Below are positions 44,789 to 52,676 of a stretch of DNA of 64,000 nt, piece after piece. Source of the stretch: Streptomyces sp. CC208A (lineage in GTDB: Bacteria > Actinomycetota > Actinomycetes > Streptomycetales > Streptomycetaceae). The number at the start of each line of letters is the position of its first letter. The stretch's first letter is position 1. The notes beneath the pieces were generated by a model, which saw nothing but the letters and a program-made list of their open reading frames with translations, had not been told where the DNA came from and ran no database searches. A program made the position numbers and the translations under genes. The stretch spans positions 1 through 64,000 of the forward strand of contig NZ_JASCXN010000004.1 in NCBI RefSeq assembly GCF_030010625.1, in the 5' to 3' direction.

Positions 44789-45187
44789 TCAGTCGGCTCC
44801 CCCGTCCCCGGCCTCCGGGTGCTCCTCCCGCAGATGCCGCCGCAGCAGGACGTTCACGTCCGTCTCCGCGCTCCAGTCGAACGTCACCCGCGCCTTCCGC
44901 CGCTCCCGCACCAGCAGCAGGCACGCCGTGCAGTGCGGCACGCCCTGCGGGGCGCCGCTCAAATCCGGTACCAGTACGCGCTCCGCCTCCGCCCGCGCCC
45001 GCTCGTTCGCCGCGCGCACACCGGCGCGCATCCGCTCGCCGGGGGTGGCGGGCCGGAGATCGGCGGGATCCGCCTGCCACTCGCGCCCGCCGTTGAGGGG
45101 GCGGAGCATCGCGTAGGGCCCGGCGAGTCCTCTGAACTCCCCTACCATGCCCGCCACTTTGTCGTACACGAAAGCGCCGCATTCCAT
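44789..45187 (-). CDS. Conserved hypothetical protein next to an XRE/DUF397 pair
   Basis: 132 residues, no signal or TM. The pattern YDKVAGMVGEFRGLAGPYAML, GGREWQADPADLRPATPGERM and a C-terminal CTACLL...LRRHLREEH is one I associate with unnamed Streptomyces proteins encoded beside XRE-DUF397 regulator pairs. The paired Cys and the His-rich end could bind a metal. It is divergent from the XRE gene, and the promoters would share 45188-45312. An accessory or specificity component of that regulatory module is plausible but unproven. Confidence 0.7.
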   Translation of the reverse strand: MECGAFVYDKVAGMVGEFRGLAGPYAMLRPLNGGREWQADPADLRPATPGERMRAGVRAANERARAEAERVLVPDLSGAPQGVPHCTACLLLVRERRKARVTFDWSAETDVNVLLRRHLREEHPEAGDGGAD

Positions 45188-45312
45188 GACAACTGCTCCT
45201 GCCGTTGGATTACCCTCCGTGATGGGGCATGTCGAGGATGGACCCGGGGCAGGCTGGGGAGGCCGGTTTCGCGGTCGTAGTTCCCCGTCGTCGTTCCGGT
45301 AAGGAGTGCGCG

Positions 45313-46155
45313 ATGCCGCCGAGGCGGGTGGTCACGGGCCGCAGCCAGGAACCGAGGAAGCGTTTCGCGGAGGAGCTGAAGAAGCTCAGGCTGGAACGCA
45401 AGCTGAGTTATCGGGCGCTGGGCGCCGCGCTGGGCTGGGACGCGACGCTGTTCTCCAAGATGGAGAAGGGCGAGACGATCGGCGGACCGGAGGTCGTACA
45501 GGCGCTGGACACGTATTACGGGTTGCCGGGACTGTTGCTCGTGTTGTGGGAGCTGGCAGCGGGGGACCAGTCGCAGTTCCGGGCGAAGTACCGCCAGTAC
45601 TTCGAGCTGGAGGCAGAGGCGGCCAGCATCTGGAACCACGCGGCCGGCGTGTTCCCGGGCCTACTTCAAAGCAGGGCCTACGCACGCACGCTGATGGGGA
45701 CAGGCACTTACGAGGGCGACGAACTGACACGCCACGTCGAGGCACGCATAGGGCGACAAGAGCTGCTGACAGGGCCCAACGCCCTCGGCTTCCGTACGAT
45801 CCTGCCAGAGGCCGTGCTGCGCAGGCCGCTGCCGGATCAGGCGCAATGGCAGGAGCAACTGGAACATCTGCTCACGATGGGCGACCGCCGGAACGTCACC
45901 ATCCAGGTGGTACCGCACTCCGCCGGGCTGTACGCGCTGAACGGCACCGATGTGACGTTCCTGAGGCTCGCAGACGGCCGCGTGGTGGCCTGGGTGGAGA
46001 CCAGTTTCTCCGGAACTCTGATCGAAGGAACGGCCGACGTGGACCTGTTGCAGCTCCGCTACGATCGAGCTCGCGATCTGGCCCTTTCCCCGGCGGATTC
46101 ACGGAAGTTCATCATGCGCGCGTTGGAGGAAGCACAGTGCGAGCCCTCGATCTGA
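45313..46155 (+). CDS. XRE-family regulator with DUF5753 domain
   Basis: 280 residues. The N-terminal helix-turn-helix (about 18-75: KKLRLERKLSYRALGAALGWDATLFSKMEKGE) is followed by a DUF5753 domain (about 95-275: AAGVFPGLLQSRAYARTLM, RQELLTG, QVVPHSAGLYALNGTDVTFL). These proteins pair with a DUF397 protein in Streptomyces; some such pairs affect differentiation and antibiotic production. The ATG at 45313 has AAGGAG six bases upstream. The DUF397 gene starts inside its last codons. Confidence 0.93.
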   Translation: MPPRRVVTGRSQEPRKRFAEELKKLRLERKLSYRALGAALGWDATLFSKMEKGETIGGPEVVQALDTYYGLPGLLLVLWELAAGDQSQFRAKYRQYFELEAEAASIWNHAAGVFPGLLQSRAYARTLMGTGTYEGDELTRHVEARIGRQELLTGPNALGFRTILPEAVLRRPLPDQAQWQEQLEHLLTMGDRRNVTIQVVPHSAGLYALNGTDVTFLRLADGRVVAWVETSFSGTLIEGTADVDLLQLRYDRARDLALSPADSRKFIMRALEEAQCEPSI

Positions 46156-46343
46156 GCACCGTCACTTGGCGCAAGAGCTCGTACAGCAACGATGAGGCCG
46201 GCTCCTGCCTCGAAGTCGCCGACAACCTCCCCCTCGTCCCCGTCCGCGACAGCAAGACCCCTACCGGCCCCGCCCTCCTCTTCGAAGCCGGAGCCTGGGG
46301 CTCGTTCGTCGCCAGTGTCAAGGAAGGCCTCGCCGCCGCCTGA
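46137..46343 (+). CDS. DUF397 domain protein
   Basis: 68 residues, a single DUF397 domain: TVTWRKSSYSNDEAGSCLEVA, VPVRDSKTPTGPALLF, WGSFVASVK. The GTG at 46137 lies inside the end of the XRE gene (19-base overlap) with GGAGGA seven bases upstream, so translation is coupled. DUF397 proteins are thought to act as partners or antagonists of the adjacent XRE regulator. Confidence 0.93.
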   Translation: MRALDLSTVTWRKSSYSNDEAGSCLEVADNLPLVPVRDSKTPTGPALLFEAGAWGSFVASVKEGLAAA

Positions 46344-46432
46344 GCCCACCCTTCGAGGGATCCCGCGCGGCGCGACGAGCCCCGCCGCACCGGCGGCCGT
46401 ACGGTCGAATCCGTCACCGAGGAGGGCTTCTG

Positions 46433-46996
46433 ATGCGCAGCGTGACCTATTCGATGAACGTCTCGCTCGACGGCTACATCGTCGGGCCGGACGGCGGCTT
46501 CGACTGGACGGCGCCCGACGAGGACCTGTTCCGCTTCGCCACCGACGAGGTGCGAGGGGTCGGCGTCCATCTGCTGGGGCGGCGGCTGTACGAGACGATG
46601 CTGTACTGGGAGACCGTCGACCAGAACCCGTCGATCGACTTCTCGACGCGCGAGTTCGCCGCGCTCTGGAGGGCGCTCCCCAAGGTGGTGTTCTCCACCA
46701 CGCTGTCGGCGGTGCGGGGCACTGCCCGCCTGGCCTCCGGTGGCCTGGCGGAGGAGATCGCGCGGCTGCGGGCCGAGCCGGGGGAGGGCGACATCGCGAT
46801 CGGCGGTGCGGCGCTCGCCGCCGAGGCGGCCGCGTCGGATCTGATCGACGAGTACCGGCCCAGGGTCCACCCGGTGCTGGTCGGCGGCGGCATTCCGTTC
46901 TTTCCTCAGCAGGGGCGCCGAGTGGATCTCGAACTCGTCGGAACCCGCACCTTCAGCTCGAAGGTCGTCTGCCTCCGCTACCGCGTGGTCCGCTGA
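46433..46996 (+). CDS. Dihydrofolate reductase/RibD C-terminal family protein
   Basis: 187 residues. NAD(P)H-dependent reductase fold: SMNVSLDGYIVGPDG at the N-terminus, HLLGRRLYETM, FSTTL, then IAIGGAALAAEA (nucleotide-binding glycine loop) and VHPVLVGGGIPFF. The family includes DHFR-like and RibD-type reductases, most with unknown substrates. The ATG has GGAGGG six bases upstream. It is likely monocistronic, 89 bases after DUF397. Confidence 0.9.
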   Translation: MRSVTYSMNVSLDGYIVGPDGGFDWTAPDEDLFRFATDEVRGVGVHLLGRRLYETMLYWETVDQNPSIDFSTREFAALWRALPKVVFSTTLSAVRGTARLASGGLAEEIARLRAEPGEGDIAIGGAALAAEAAASDLIDEYRPRVHPVLVGGGIPFFPQQGRRVDLELVGTRTFSSKVVCLRYRVVR

Positions 46997-47187
46997 GGGT
47001 TGTCCGCCGTGTCTCCGGGGATCGTCGGGGGACGGGTCCGGCGCGGGCCGGAGGAGTGGACAGCGGCGGTGGTCGCGGTGCTGTGGAGGATGAGTACGTA
47101 CCCGCCCGTAGATAAGAGGTCGTCCCCATGGCGCGGGGTGCTCCGGACCCGAGCATGGGAGGGCATCTTGCTCTGAAGGAGACGACC

Positions 47188-47526
47188 GTGAATCCCGATA
47201 CATACGCGACCCTCTATGGCACCCGCCGCCCGGCACCGCGCCGTGGTGGAACCGGCATCGCCGTGATGGGGGGTGTGTTGTGGGCGCTCTCCCTCCAACT
47301 GCTGGGCCTCTTGGGGTTCCTGGAACTGTGGGCGAAGGCCGACATCGGGCCGACGGAGGGAATCCCGCTCCGTCGCTGGGGGCTGACCTGCATCGGCATC
47401 GCGGCCGTACCGATCGGCCTGCTCCGCACGCCCGTCGTCCGTCGCCTCTCCGTCCCGGCCCGCGTGCTCGTCACCGGCCTCGCGGTCTGCTCGATCGTGC
47501 TCGGCCTCGCGATCCGAACGTTCTAG
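47188..47526 (+). CDS. Small multi-pass membrane protein
   Basis: 112 residues. Hydrophobic segments lie at about 22-46, 63-81 and 90-110, with a basic N-terminal tail (YGTRRPAPRRGG). The GTG at 47188 has AAGGAG six bases upstream, which decides the start against longer frames. No family is recognised. It is flanked by unrelated single genes, so context gives no clue. Confidence 0.7.
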   Translation: MNPDTYATLYGTRRPAPRRGGTGIAVMGGVLWALSLQLLGLLGFLELWAKADIGPTEGIPLRRWGLTCIGIAAVPIGLLRTPVVRRLSVPARVLVTGLAVCSIVLGLAIRTF

Positions 47527-47663
47527 ACCTGCCGGCCGATCATGCGGCGTCGGTCACGGCTCCGGAAGATGGCAGCCGGTCGCATCGGCACTCGCAGCAG
47601 CCCGAAGCGCGTATCGAAAGTATTTCCGGAATGGTTGTCGGGCCGCTCCGGTACGGTGCGGCC

Positions 47664-48362
47664 ATGGCGAATTTCGTACTCATCGCGGGCGCGCGGCTCG
47701 GATCGTGGGCATGGGACGACGTGGTGCCGCATCTGCGTGCGGCCGGTCATGGCGTCCACCCGCTGACGCTGTCCGGTCTCGCCGAGAAGCAAGGCGTGCC
47801 GGCTGGGCAGCAGACCCATGTCCGGGACATCGTCGATGAGGTCGAGCGCCAGGACCTGCGTGAAGTCGTTCTGGTGGGGCACAGCTACTCGGGCATCCCA
47901 GCCGGTCAGGCCGCCGAGCGGATCGGCGACCGGCTGGCGCGGGTGGTCTTCCTCGACTCCGGTGTTCCGGCCGATGGTGAACCGTTCGTCTCCGCCTGGC
48001 CGGACGGCGGGGCGATGATGAGGGCGTCGATCGCCGAGAACGGAGGCTTCTGGCCGGTCGCGAGCGCGGCCCACTTCGAGGGCCACGGGCTCACCGCCGA
48101 GCAGATCGCGCGGATCGTGGACGGATCGACACCGCACCCGGGTGCGACGCTGACCGAACCCGCCGAGCTGGAAAGGCCGCTCGGCGACCTCCCCGCGACG
48201 TACGTCAAGTGCACGCTCGGTGACCCCGAGCCGAGTGACGACGTGGCCGAGCTGTTGGCCGGCGAGCGCTGGCGGCTGGTCGAGATGGACACCGGCCACT
48301 GGCCGATGTTCTCCCGGCCGCGCGAACTGGCGCAGGTCCTCCTCGACATAGCCGGGGCGTGA
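47664..48362 (+). CDS. Alpha/beta hydrolase (EstC/methylesterase-like)
   Basis: 232 residues, cytoplasmic. The fold shows VLIAGARLGSWAWDDVVPHL at the N-terminus (oxyanion loop region), the nucleophile Ser in LVGHSYSGIPA, VFLDSGVPADGE, and the catalytic His in DTGHWPMF near the C-terminus. The pattern is that of the plant salicylate-esterase/hydroxynitrile-lyase-like group common in actinobacteria. The ATG at 47664 is chosen because the protein begins directly with the first beta strand; no strong ribosome-binding site is seen. Confidence 0.88.
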   Translation: MANFVLIAGARLGSWAWDDVVPHLRAAGHGVHPLTLSGLAEKQGVPAGQQTHVRDIVDEVERQDLREVVLVGHSYSGIPAGQAAERIGDRLARVVFLDSGVPADGEPFVSAWPDGGAMMRASIAENGGFWPVASAAHFEGHGLTAEQIARIVDGSTPHPGATLTEPAELERPLGDLPATYVKCTLGDPEPSDDVAELLAGERWRLVEMDTGHWPMFSRPRELAQVLLDIAGA

Positions 48363-48373
48363 TTGCCAGGTCC

Positions 48374-48640
48374 ATGTCGAGTGAGGTTGTGTCAGGCGAT
48401 CAGCCTCACGTGGACGTGGACGACGGTGTCGAGATCCCGGTGCCCGGCGAGGGGGAGGCCTGGGCGGTCGGTGCGGTCGGTGCGGTCGGTGCGGTCGTCC
48501 TCGATCGGGACGGCAGGGCCTTCGCCCGGAAGCGCGGTCCTGATCGCCGGATCTTTCCCGACTGCTGGGACCCGTCGCCGAGGCCCTGCGGAGCGGTTCC
48601 GGGTCGGCTCGGGTCAGGAGGCCAGGAACGGTGTGACGGT
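48374..48640 (+). pseudogene. Decayed NUDIX hydrolase fragment
   Basis: From the ATG at 48374 the frame reads as the N-terminus of a NUDIX protein: an acidic lead, then WAVGAVGAVGAVVLDRDGRA and RKRGPDRRIFPDCWD. The NUDIX box (GGxxExGE...) that should follow is missing, and the frame runs into unrelated Pro/Arg-rich sequence and the end of the convergent hydrolase. A 9-bp tandem repeat, GCGGTCGGT three times at 48464-48490, has expanded VGA within the first strand. It is a truncated remnant with no active site. Confidence 0.6.
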
Positions 48641-49393
48641 GGCCGTCAGCGCCGGGTGGGCCAGGATGTCGTAGTGGCTCGCGCCGGGCAGCACGGCCAG
48701 TTGGGCGGTGGAGCGGTCCGAACCGTCGAAGCCGGCGTCCTTCAGGCCGCCGCCGAGCAGGGCGTAGAACTCCACCATGTGCGCGGGGCGGATGGCGTCG
48801 GCGTCGGCGAAGACCAGCAGGGTCGGCGCGGTGACGGCGGGGATCTCGGCGCTCCAGTCGTAGTCCCGCTGGACCAGCTCGGCCGTCTTGCCGACCAGTA
48901 CGGGCCAGTCCTGGGGCCTGGGCGCGAGCCGGGAGTACGCCTCGTAGGCCGGGGACTGCTTCATCATGACGGCGGCCTGGGCACTCGTCCGGTCCATCGC
49001 CGCCACGACTTCCGGGTGCCAGCCGTCCCGCCGGCAGGGCATGGAGACGACCACGAGTCGCCGCACCACCCGCGGGTGCTGGACCGCGACCCGCAGTGCG
49101 ACGCCCGCGCCCATGGAGTAGCCCAGCAGGTCGGCTTGCTCGGCGCCGAGGTGCTTGATCAGAGCGGCGATGTCGTCCGCCATCAGTTCCGGGCGCAGCG
49201 GGCGGTCCACGTCCGCCGTGCGCCCGTGCCCCTGCAGATCGACCAGGATCACCCTGCGGTGCTCCGACAGCGCCGGCACCAGCGGTGCGAACATCTCTCC
49301 CGCTCCCAGCCCGCCGTGCAGCAGGATCAGGGGTTCACCGGAGCCGTGCTCCTCGAAGTACAGGGGCAGGCCGTTGACCTCTGCGTAGCTCAT
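48614..49393 (-). CDS. Alpha/beta hydrolase
   Basis: 259 residues. The features are LILLHGGLGAGEMF (HG oxyanion motif), VDLQGHGRT, the nucleophile elbow LLGYSMGAG, APTLLVFADADAI (Asp region) and the terminal LPGASHYDIL with the catalytic His. A typical cytoplasmic hydrolase with undefined substrate. The ATG at 49393 is preferred to a GTG at 49411, since AAAGG is seven bases upstream. It converges on the NUDIX remnant, overlapping its decayed end. Confidence 0.9.
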   Translation of the reverse strand: MSYAEVNGLPLYFEEHGSGEPLILLHGGLGAGEMFAPLVPALSEHRRVILVDLQGHGRTADVDRPLRPELMADDIAALIKHLGAEQADLLGYSMGAGVALRVAVQHPRVVRRLVVVSMPCRRDGWHPEVVAAMDRTSAQAAVMMKQSPAYEAYSRLAPRPQDWPVLVGKTAELVQRDYDWSAEIPAVTAPTLLVFADADAIRPAHMVEFYALLGGGLKDAGFDGSDRSTAQLAVLPGASHYDILAHPALTATVTPFLAS

Positions 49394-49465
49394 CACATCG
49401 CCTTTCGTCACGATCGCTGTGGGGTGGACCGCAGCGGGCCGTGAAACTCATCGGTGCGGTTCGGA

Positions 49466-49729
49466 TCAGCTCTCCCCGTACAGGGCCGTGGTGGGGACGT
49501 GCCGGGCGTGGCCGTACGCCTGGCCGTCGCGGCTCGCGCCGATCAGCGTGCGGGCGGTGTCGCCGATCGACGAGTGGCTGTGGGGCACGTCGAGTTCTTG
49601 CGGGACCAGGATCAGCCTGCCTTCCAGGACCTGTCGTTGCACCAGGAGGGTAAGGACCGAGACGGCGCCGGGGCCGTAGAACCGGGCGGCTCGTACCTCG
49701 GTGACCTTCGCTCCTGAGGCGGCGGCCAC
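49466..49729 (-). CDS. Small hypothetical protein
   Basis: 87 residues, no TM, beginning at a GTG. The stretch RFYGPGAVSVLTLLVQRQVLEGRLILVPQELDV reads like real protein, with alternating hydrophobic strands and helix, unlike the opposite strand. I cannot place it in a family. It may be a fragment of a larger decayed gene in the accessory segment 49.4-49.8 kb, which otherwise contains nothing I can support. Confidence 0.4.
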   Translation of the reverse strand: MAAASGAKVTEVRAARFYGPGAVSVLTLLVQRQVLEGRLILVPQELDVPHSHSSIGDTARTLIGASRDGQAYGHARHVPTTALYGES

Positions 49730-49780
49730 TTCCCACGTCCGCGCTGTGGTACGACCCTTGGGGCCGGTCGCCGTCCGGCC

Positions 49781-50719
49781 TCAGGCCGCCTGTGCCTCGG
49801 ACCTGGCTTCCGCGCAGGCGCGGCAGAGGGCGGGACCCGGGGCTCGAATGGCGCGTTCGCAGCCGTCGCAGCTCTGGAAGGGGTGCTCGGCGACGGGTTG
49901 CGGGGTGGCTGTGCCTGGGGCGGTCGGGAGGGTAAGCGGGGGCGGGGGCTGGAAGTTGGCCAGGCGGTGGGCGAGCAGGCCGCTCGGATGCGTCATCGGC
50001 TCCGGCAGACAGGTCGTGAGCGCGCGGGTGATGGCCTCGGCGTCCAGCCGCTGCGCGAACCACCGCTCGACGGCGGGCGCCAGCCGCGCGATGTCCCGGG
50101 CCGACAGCATCAGCCGGGGATCGACGCGGCACAGCCCTCGCAGCAGGCGGGTGGCGCGGTTGTCGGGCAGGGCGGAGGTTGGGGCAGCGGTAGGGGCGGG
50201 GGCTTGCGGGGGCGTGGGGGCCGCCTGCGCAGGGGTCTCCGGCGCAGGGGTCTCCGGCGCAGGGGTCTCCGGCGCAGGGGCGGGGATGCGTACGAGGGCG
50301 GGCTCAGGCTCCTCGGGGGCGGGCTCCCGGCCCGGGTCGGGGTCCGGGTCGGGGTCCGGCTCCGGGGGCTCGTTCTCCGCCGTGCGGGGCACGTTGTACG
50401 AGACCGTGCGGGTCATCAGGCAGCCGCCGGGGAGGCGTACCCGGGTGCGTTCGAGGTAGCCGGCGGCTTCCAGTTCGCGCAGGGCGGCGGCCACGCGGAC
50501 CTCGCCCTCCGCTGCGGCTTCGACCAGGGCGCGGATGCTGATGTTCGTTCCGGCGGGCAGCGACTGGATGAAGCCGCCGAGGCCGCGCGCGACGAAGGAG
50601 AGGCGCGGGTCCTGGAGCAGGGCGTTGCTGATGCGGGTCGATTCGGAGTCCGGCAGGGGGACGTTGTCGTGGATGACTCCACCGCGCGCGGAGGGCGCGC
50701 TAAAGTGCTGGTTATCCAT
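49781..50719 (-). CDS. Winged-helix domain protein with Pro-rich repeats and C-terminal Cys motif
   Basis: 312 residues. Residues about 20-105 are a helix-turn-helix (ISNALLQDPRLSFVARGLGGF, ISIRALVEAAAEGEVRVAAALRELEAAGYLERTR). They are followed by an acidic/Pro linker with DPDPDPDPG and three exact PAPET units encoded by a 15-bp tandem repeat (50228-50280). A second helical part (about 200-270) precedes a C-terminal zinc-ribbon-like CDGC...CRAC motif. The ATG at 50719 has GAGG eight bases upstream. Such proteins are common in Streptomyces accessory DNA and are presumed DNA-binding; the target is unknown. Confidence 0.8.
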   Translation of the reverse strand: MDNQHFSAPSARGGVIHDNVPLPDSESTRISNALLQDPRLSFVARGLGGFIQSLPAGTNISIRALVEAAAEGEVRVAAALRELEAAGYLERTRVRLPGGCLMTRTVSYNVPRTAENEPPEPDPDPDPDPGREPAPEEPEPALVRIPAPAPETPAPETPAPETPAQAAPTPPQAPAPTAAPTSALPDNRATRLLRGLCRVDPRLMLSARDIARLAPAVERWFAQRLDAEAITRALTTCLPEPMTHPSGLLAHRLANFQPPPPLTLPTAPGTATPQPVAEHPFQSCDGCERAIRAPGPALCRACAEARSEAQAA

Positions 50720-51066
50720 CGGGAAGCCTCTTTCTTCCTCGTTGGTCAGGCCCTCGATCGGGATGCCAGTCCCGGCCGGGGGTCGAACTTTTTCAGTTGG
50801 GGTCGGCGTGAGCATATGCCACGCAACCACCCTGAAATCCAGCCCAGTTGGTGAGGTTCCCCCGGGAGAGTGACGCCGCGGTTTCGGCTGACGTGGGAGG
50901 GTTGGGGGGTGGGTTGGTCCAAATGGAGGGTCCTTGATTGGCGTGGACGTGATCAGACGCGAACGCTACAACCCGCAAAACAGACAATCGGGATTATGGG
51001 GTTTCCCTTTCCCTTCACGTTGTGGAGTCGTGATCCTGACGGGGCGTCCGCCCGCCCGCCGCCCCG
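50720..51066. other. Intergenic region between two minus-strand genes
   Basis: No gene is supported. It is less GC-rich than its surroundings, particularly 50975-51020, and probably contains the promoter of the winged-helix gene. No clear hairpin or repeat was seen. Confidence 0.4.
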
Positions 51067-51459
51067 TCAGAAGAGCTCGTCGCCGTTCGCCAGGCGGGCG
51101 AGGACCTTGGCGTACACCCGCGTCGCCGCCCCGACGACGCTCGTGATGGTCGCCAGCGCGGCGATGCCGAGCAGCGCGGGCCACTCCCGCAACGAGTCGC
51201 GGCACAGGACGTCGCCGGACGGCGGGCCGACCAGCGGGGCCCGGCACTTGGCGCTTTCCCCGTACGTGGGGCCGTAGTCGGCGAGCATCAGGAAGGCGAA
51301 CCAGCCCCAGAGCAGCAGGGCCAGGATCAACCACGCGATCGACCACGTCGTGACACGGCTCGCGTGCCGCCGCTCCCGCTCGGAGAGCGCCTGGACGGCG
51401 GTCGCGGGGTCGGGCGTCGCGGGATCGGACGTCTGCGGGGCCGACGCGTCGGCGGTCAT
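51067..51459 (-). CDS. Two-TM membrane protein
   Basis: 130 residues. A Ser/Thr/Pro/Asp-rich cytoplasmic N-terminus (1-32) precedes TM1 at about 38-60 (WSIAWLILALLLWGWFAFLML) and TM2 at about 93-112. The short external loop holds two Cys (AKCRAPL and VLCRDSL) likely to form a disulfide. The C-terminus is helical (YAKVLARLANGDELF). No family is recognised and no partner is adjacent. Confidence 0.7.
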   Translation of the reverse strand: MTADASAPQTSDPATPDPATAVQALSERERRHASRVTTWSIAWLILALLLWGWFAFLMLADYGPTYGESAKCRAPLVGPPSGDVLCRDSLREWPALLGIAALATITSVVGAATRVYAKVLARLANGDELF

Positions 51460-51529
51460 GTTTCCCCCTCTTGGGCAGTCCTTGACGGACGGCAGTTCAT
51501 CACATCGGGTGATCCCGGTGCGGCTGCCG

Positions 51530-52165
51530 TCAGACGTGGAGCTCCGGAGGGAAGCCGGTCCAGCGGAGGTCGGCGGGGAGGTGGCCGGTGTCGTTGAAGA
51601 GGAGGAGCGCCGGGGGGCGGCCGGGGGCGTAACGGATGACGGTCAGGGCCGCGTTGGCGTGGTTGATGCCCATCCAGCGCCAGGCGGGGGCGTCGAGGGT
51701 GGCGCGGACGAGCCAGCCGATGAGGAAGTTGTGGGTGACGACGAGCTCGTGGCGCGGTTCGTCGCCGTCGACCGGACCCGTGAACCGCGCGGCCGCCTCC
51801 GCTGCCAGCGCCGGGCCCTGCTCGCGCTGCTCGGCCGGGAATTGGTGCAGGAAGCCGAGCATGGCGTCGGCGGTCTCCGGCGGCAGTTCCTCGCGGGCGG
51901 GCGTGTACGGGACATAGTCGCCCGCCGCCTCGGAGGCGTACAGCGGGACCCCGTCGAGCCGCTCGCCGATCAGCCGCGCGGTCTGCTCGGCCCGGGCGAG
52001 CGGCCCGTGGTGGATCGCCGACAGCGGTACCCCGCGCAGCCGCTCCCCCAGGAGCCCGGCCTGCCGCCGCCCCGCCTCCGTCAGCTCGCTCTCGTCCGAC
52101 GACGCCTCGCCGTGCCGGGTCAGGTAGAGGTAGCGGGCGGCGGTGCTGGTGGTGGTGGCCGTCAT
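51530..52165 (-). CDS. Histidine phosphatase family protein
   Basis: 211 residues. Phosphoglycerate-mutase-like fold with the phospho-histidine motif YLTRHGEAS at the N-terminus, LSAIHHGPLARAEQTA, and the second catalytic His in LVVTHNFLIGWLV. It hydrolyses small phosphomonoesters or a phosphoprotein; the substrate is unknown. The ATG at 52165 begins MTATTTSTAARYLYLTRHG. It is collinear with the VOC and kinase genes upstream but separated from them by 92 bases. Confidence 0.9.
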   Translation of the reverse strand: MTATTTSTAARYLYLTRHGEASSDESELTEAGRRQAGLLGERLRGVPLSAIHHGPLARAEQTARLIGERLDGVPLYASEAAGDYVPYTPAREELPPETADAMLGFLHQFPAEQREQGPALAAEAAARFTGPVDGDEPRHELVVTHNFLIGWLVRATLDAPAWRWMGINHANAALTVIRYAPGRPPALLLFNDTGHLPADLRWTGFPPELHV

Positions 52166-52257
52166 GGCGGGTGCCCTCCGGGAGCCGGGGCGATCTTGTG
52201 GACTCCCCCGAGGACGTCGCTGTCTCCCGGGGCGGTTCCCCGGCCTCCCTGCGCCCC

Positions 52258-52659
52258 CTACGCGCGCGCGTACGGGACGGTCATGATCTCCATGTTGTGG
52301 CCGTCGGGGTCGTCGAAGTACGCGCCCCGGCCGCCGAAGAGGTCGTTCACCTCGTTCGGGCGGGTGTGGTTCGGGTCCGCGTAGTACGTGATGCCGGCCG
52401 CCTCCAGGCGGGCGATCATCGCGTCGAAGTCCTCGTCCTGGACGAGGAAGGCATAGTGCTGGCTCTGGATGGGGTGGCCCTCGGCATCCTCGACCTCGTA
52501 GAAGTCGAGGGTCACGCCGTTGGCCAGGTCGACGGGGAGGAAGGGACCGAAGGGGGCGTCCACCTGGAGGCCGAGGATGCCGGCGAGGAAGCGGGCGGAG
52601 GCGGAGCGGTCGGAGGAGTGGACGATGGTGTGGTTCAGCTGGACCTGAGGATGCGTCAC
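52258..52659 (-). CDS. VOC (glyoxalase/dioxygenase) superfamily protein
   Basis: 133 residues with the paired beta-alpha-beta-beta-beta modules of the VOC fold: LNHTIVHSSDRSASARFLAGILG, then FLPVDLANGVTLDFYEV, QHYAFLVQDEDFDAMIARL and YFDDPDGHNMEIMT. His in LNHT and Glu in HNMEIM are the usual metal ligands. It could be a glyoxalase, a bleomycin-type resistance protein or a dioxygenase. The GTG start is 17 bases after the kinase stop, so it is probably in the kinase transcript. Confidence 0.9.
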   Translation of the reverse strand: MTHPQVQLNHTIVHSSDRSASARFLAGILGLQVDAPFGPFLPVDLANGVTLDFYEVEDAEGHPIQSQHYAFLVQDEDFDAMIARLEAAGITYYADPNHTRPNEVNDLFGGRGAYFDDPDGHNMEIMTVPYARA

Positions 52660-52676
52660 CCTTCCGACCGTACACC

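Noticed and set aside
48464..48490. 9-bp tandem repeat as a regulatory iteron
   Set aside because: It is in frame and encodes VGA repeats within a NUDIX-like strand, so a coding expansion explains it.
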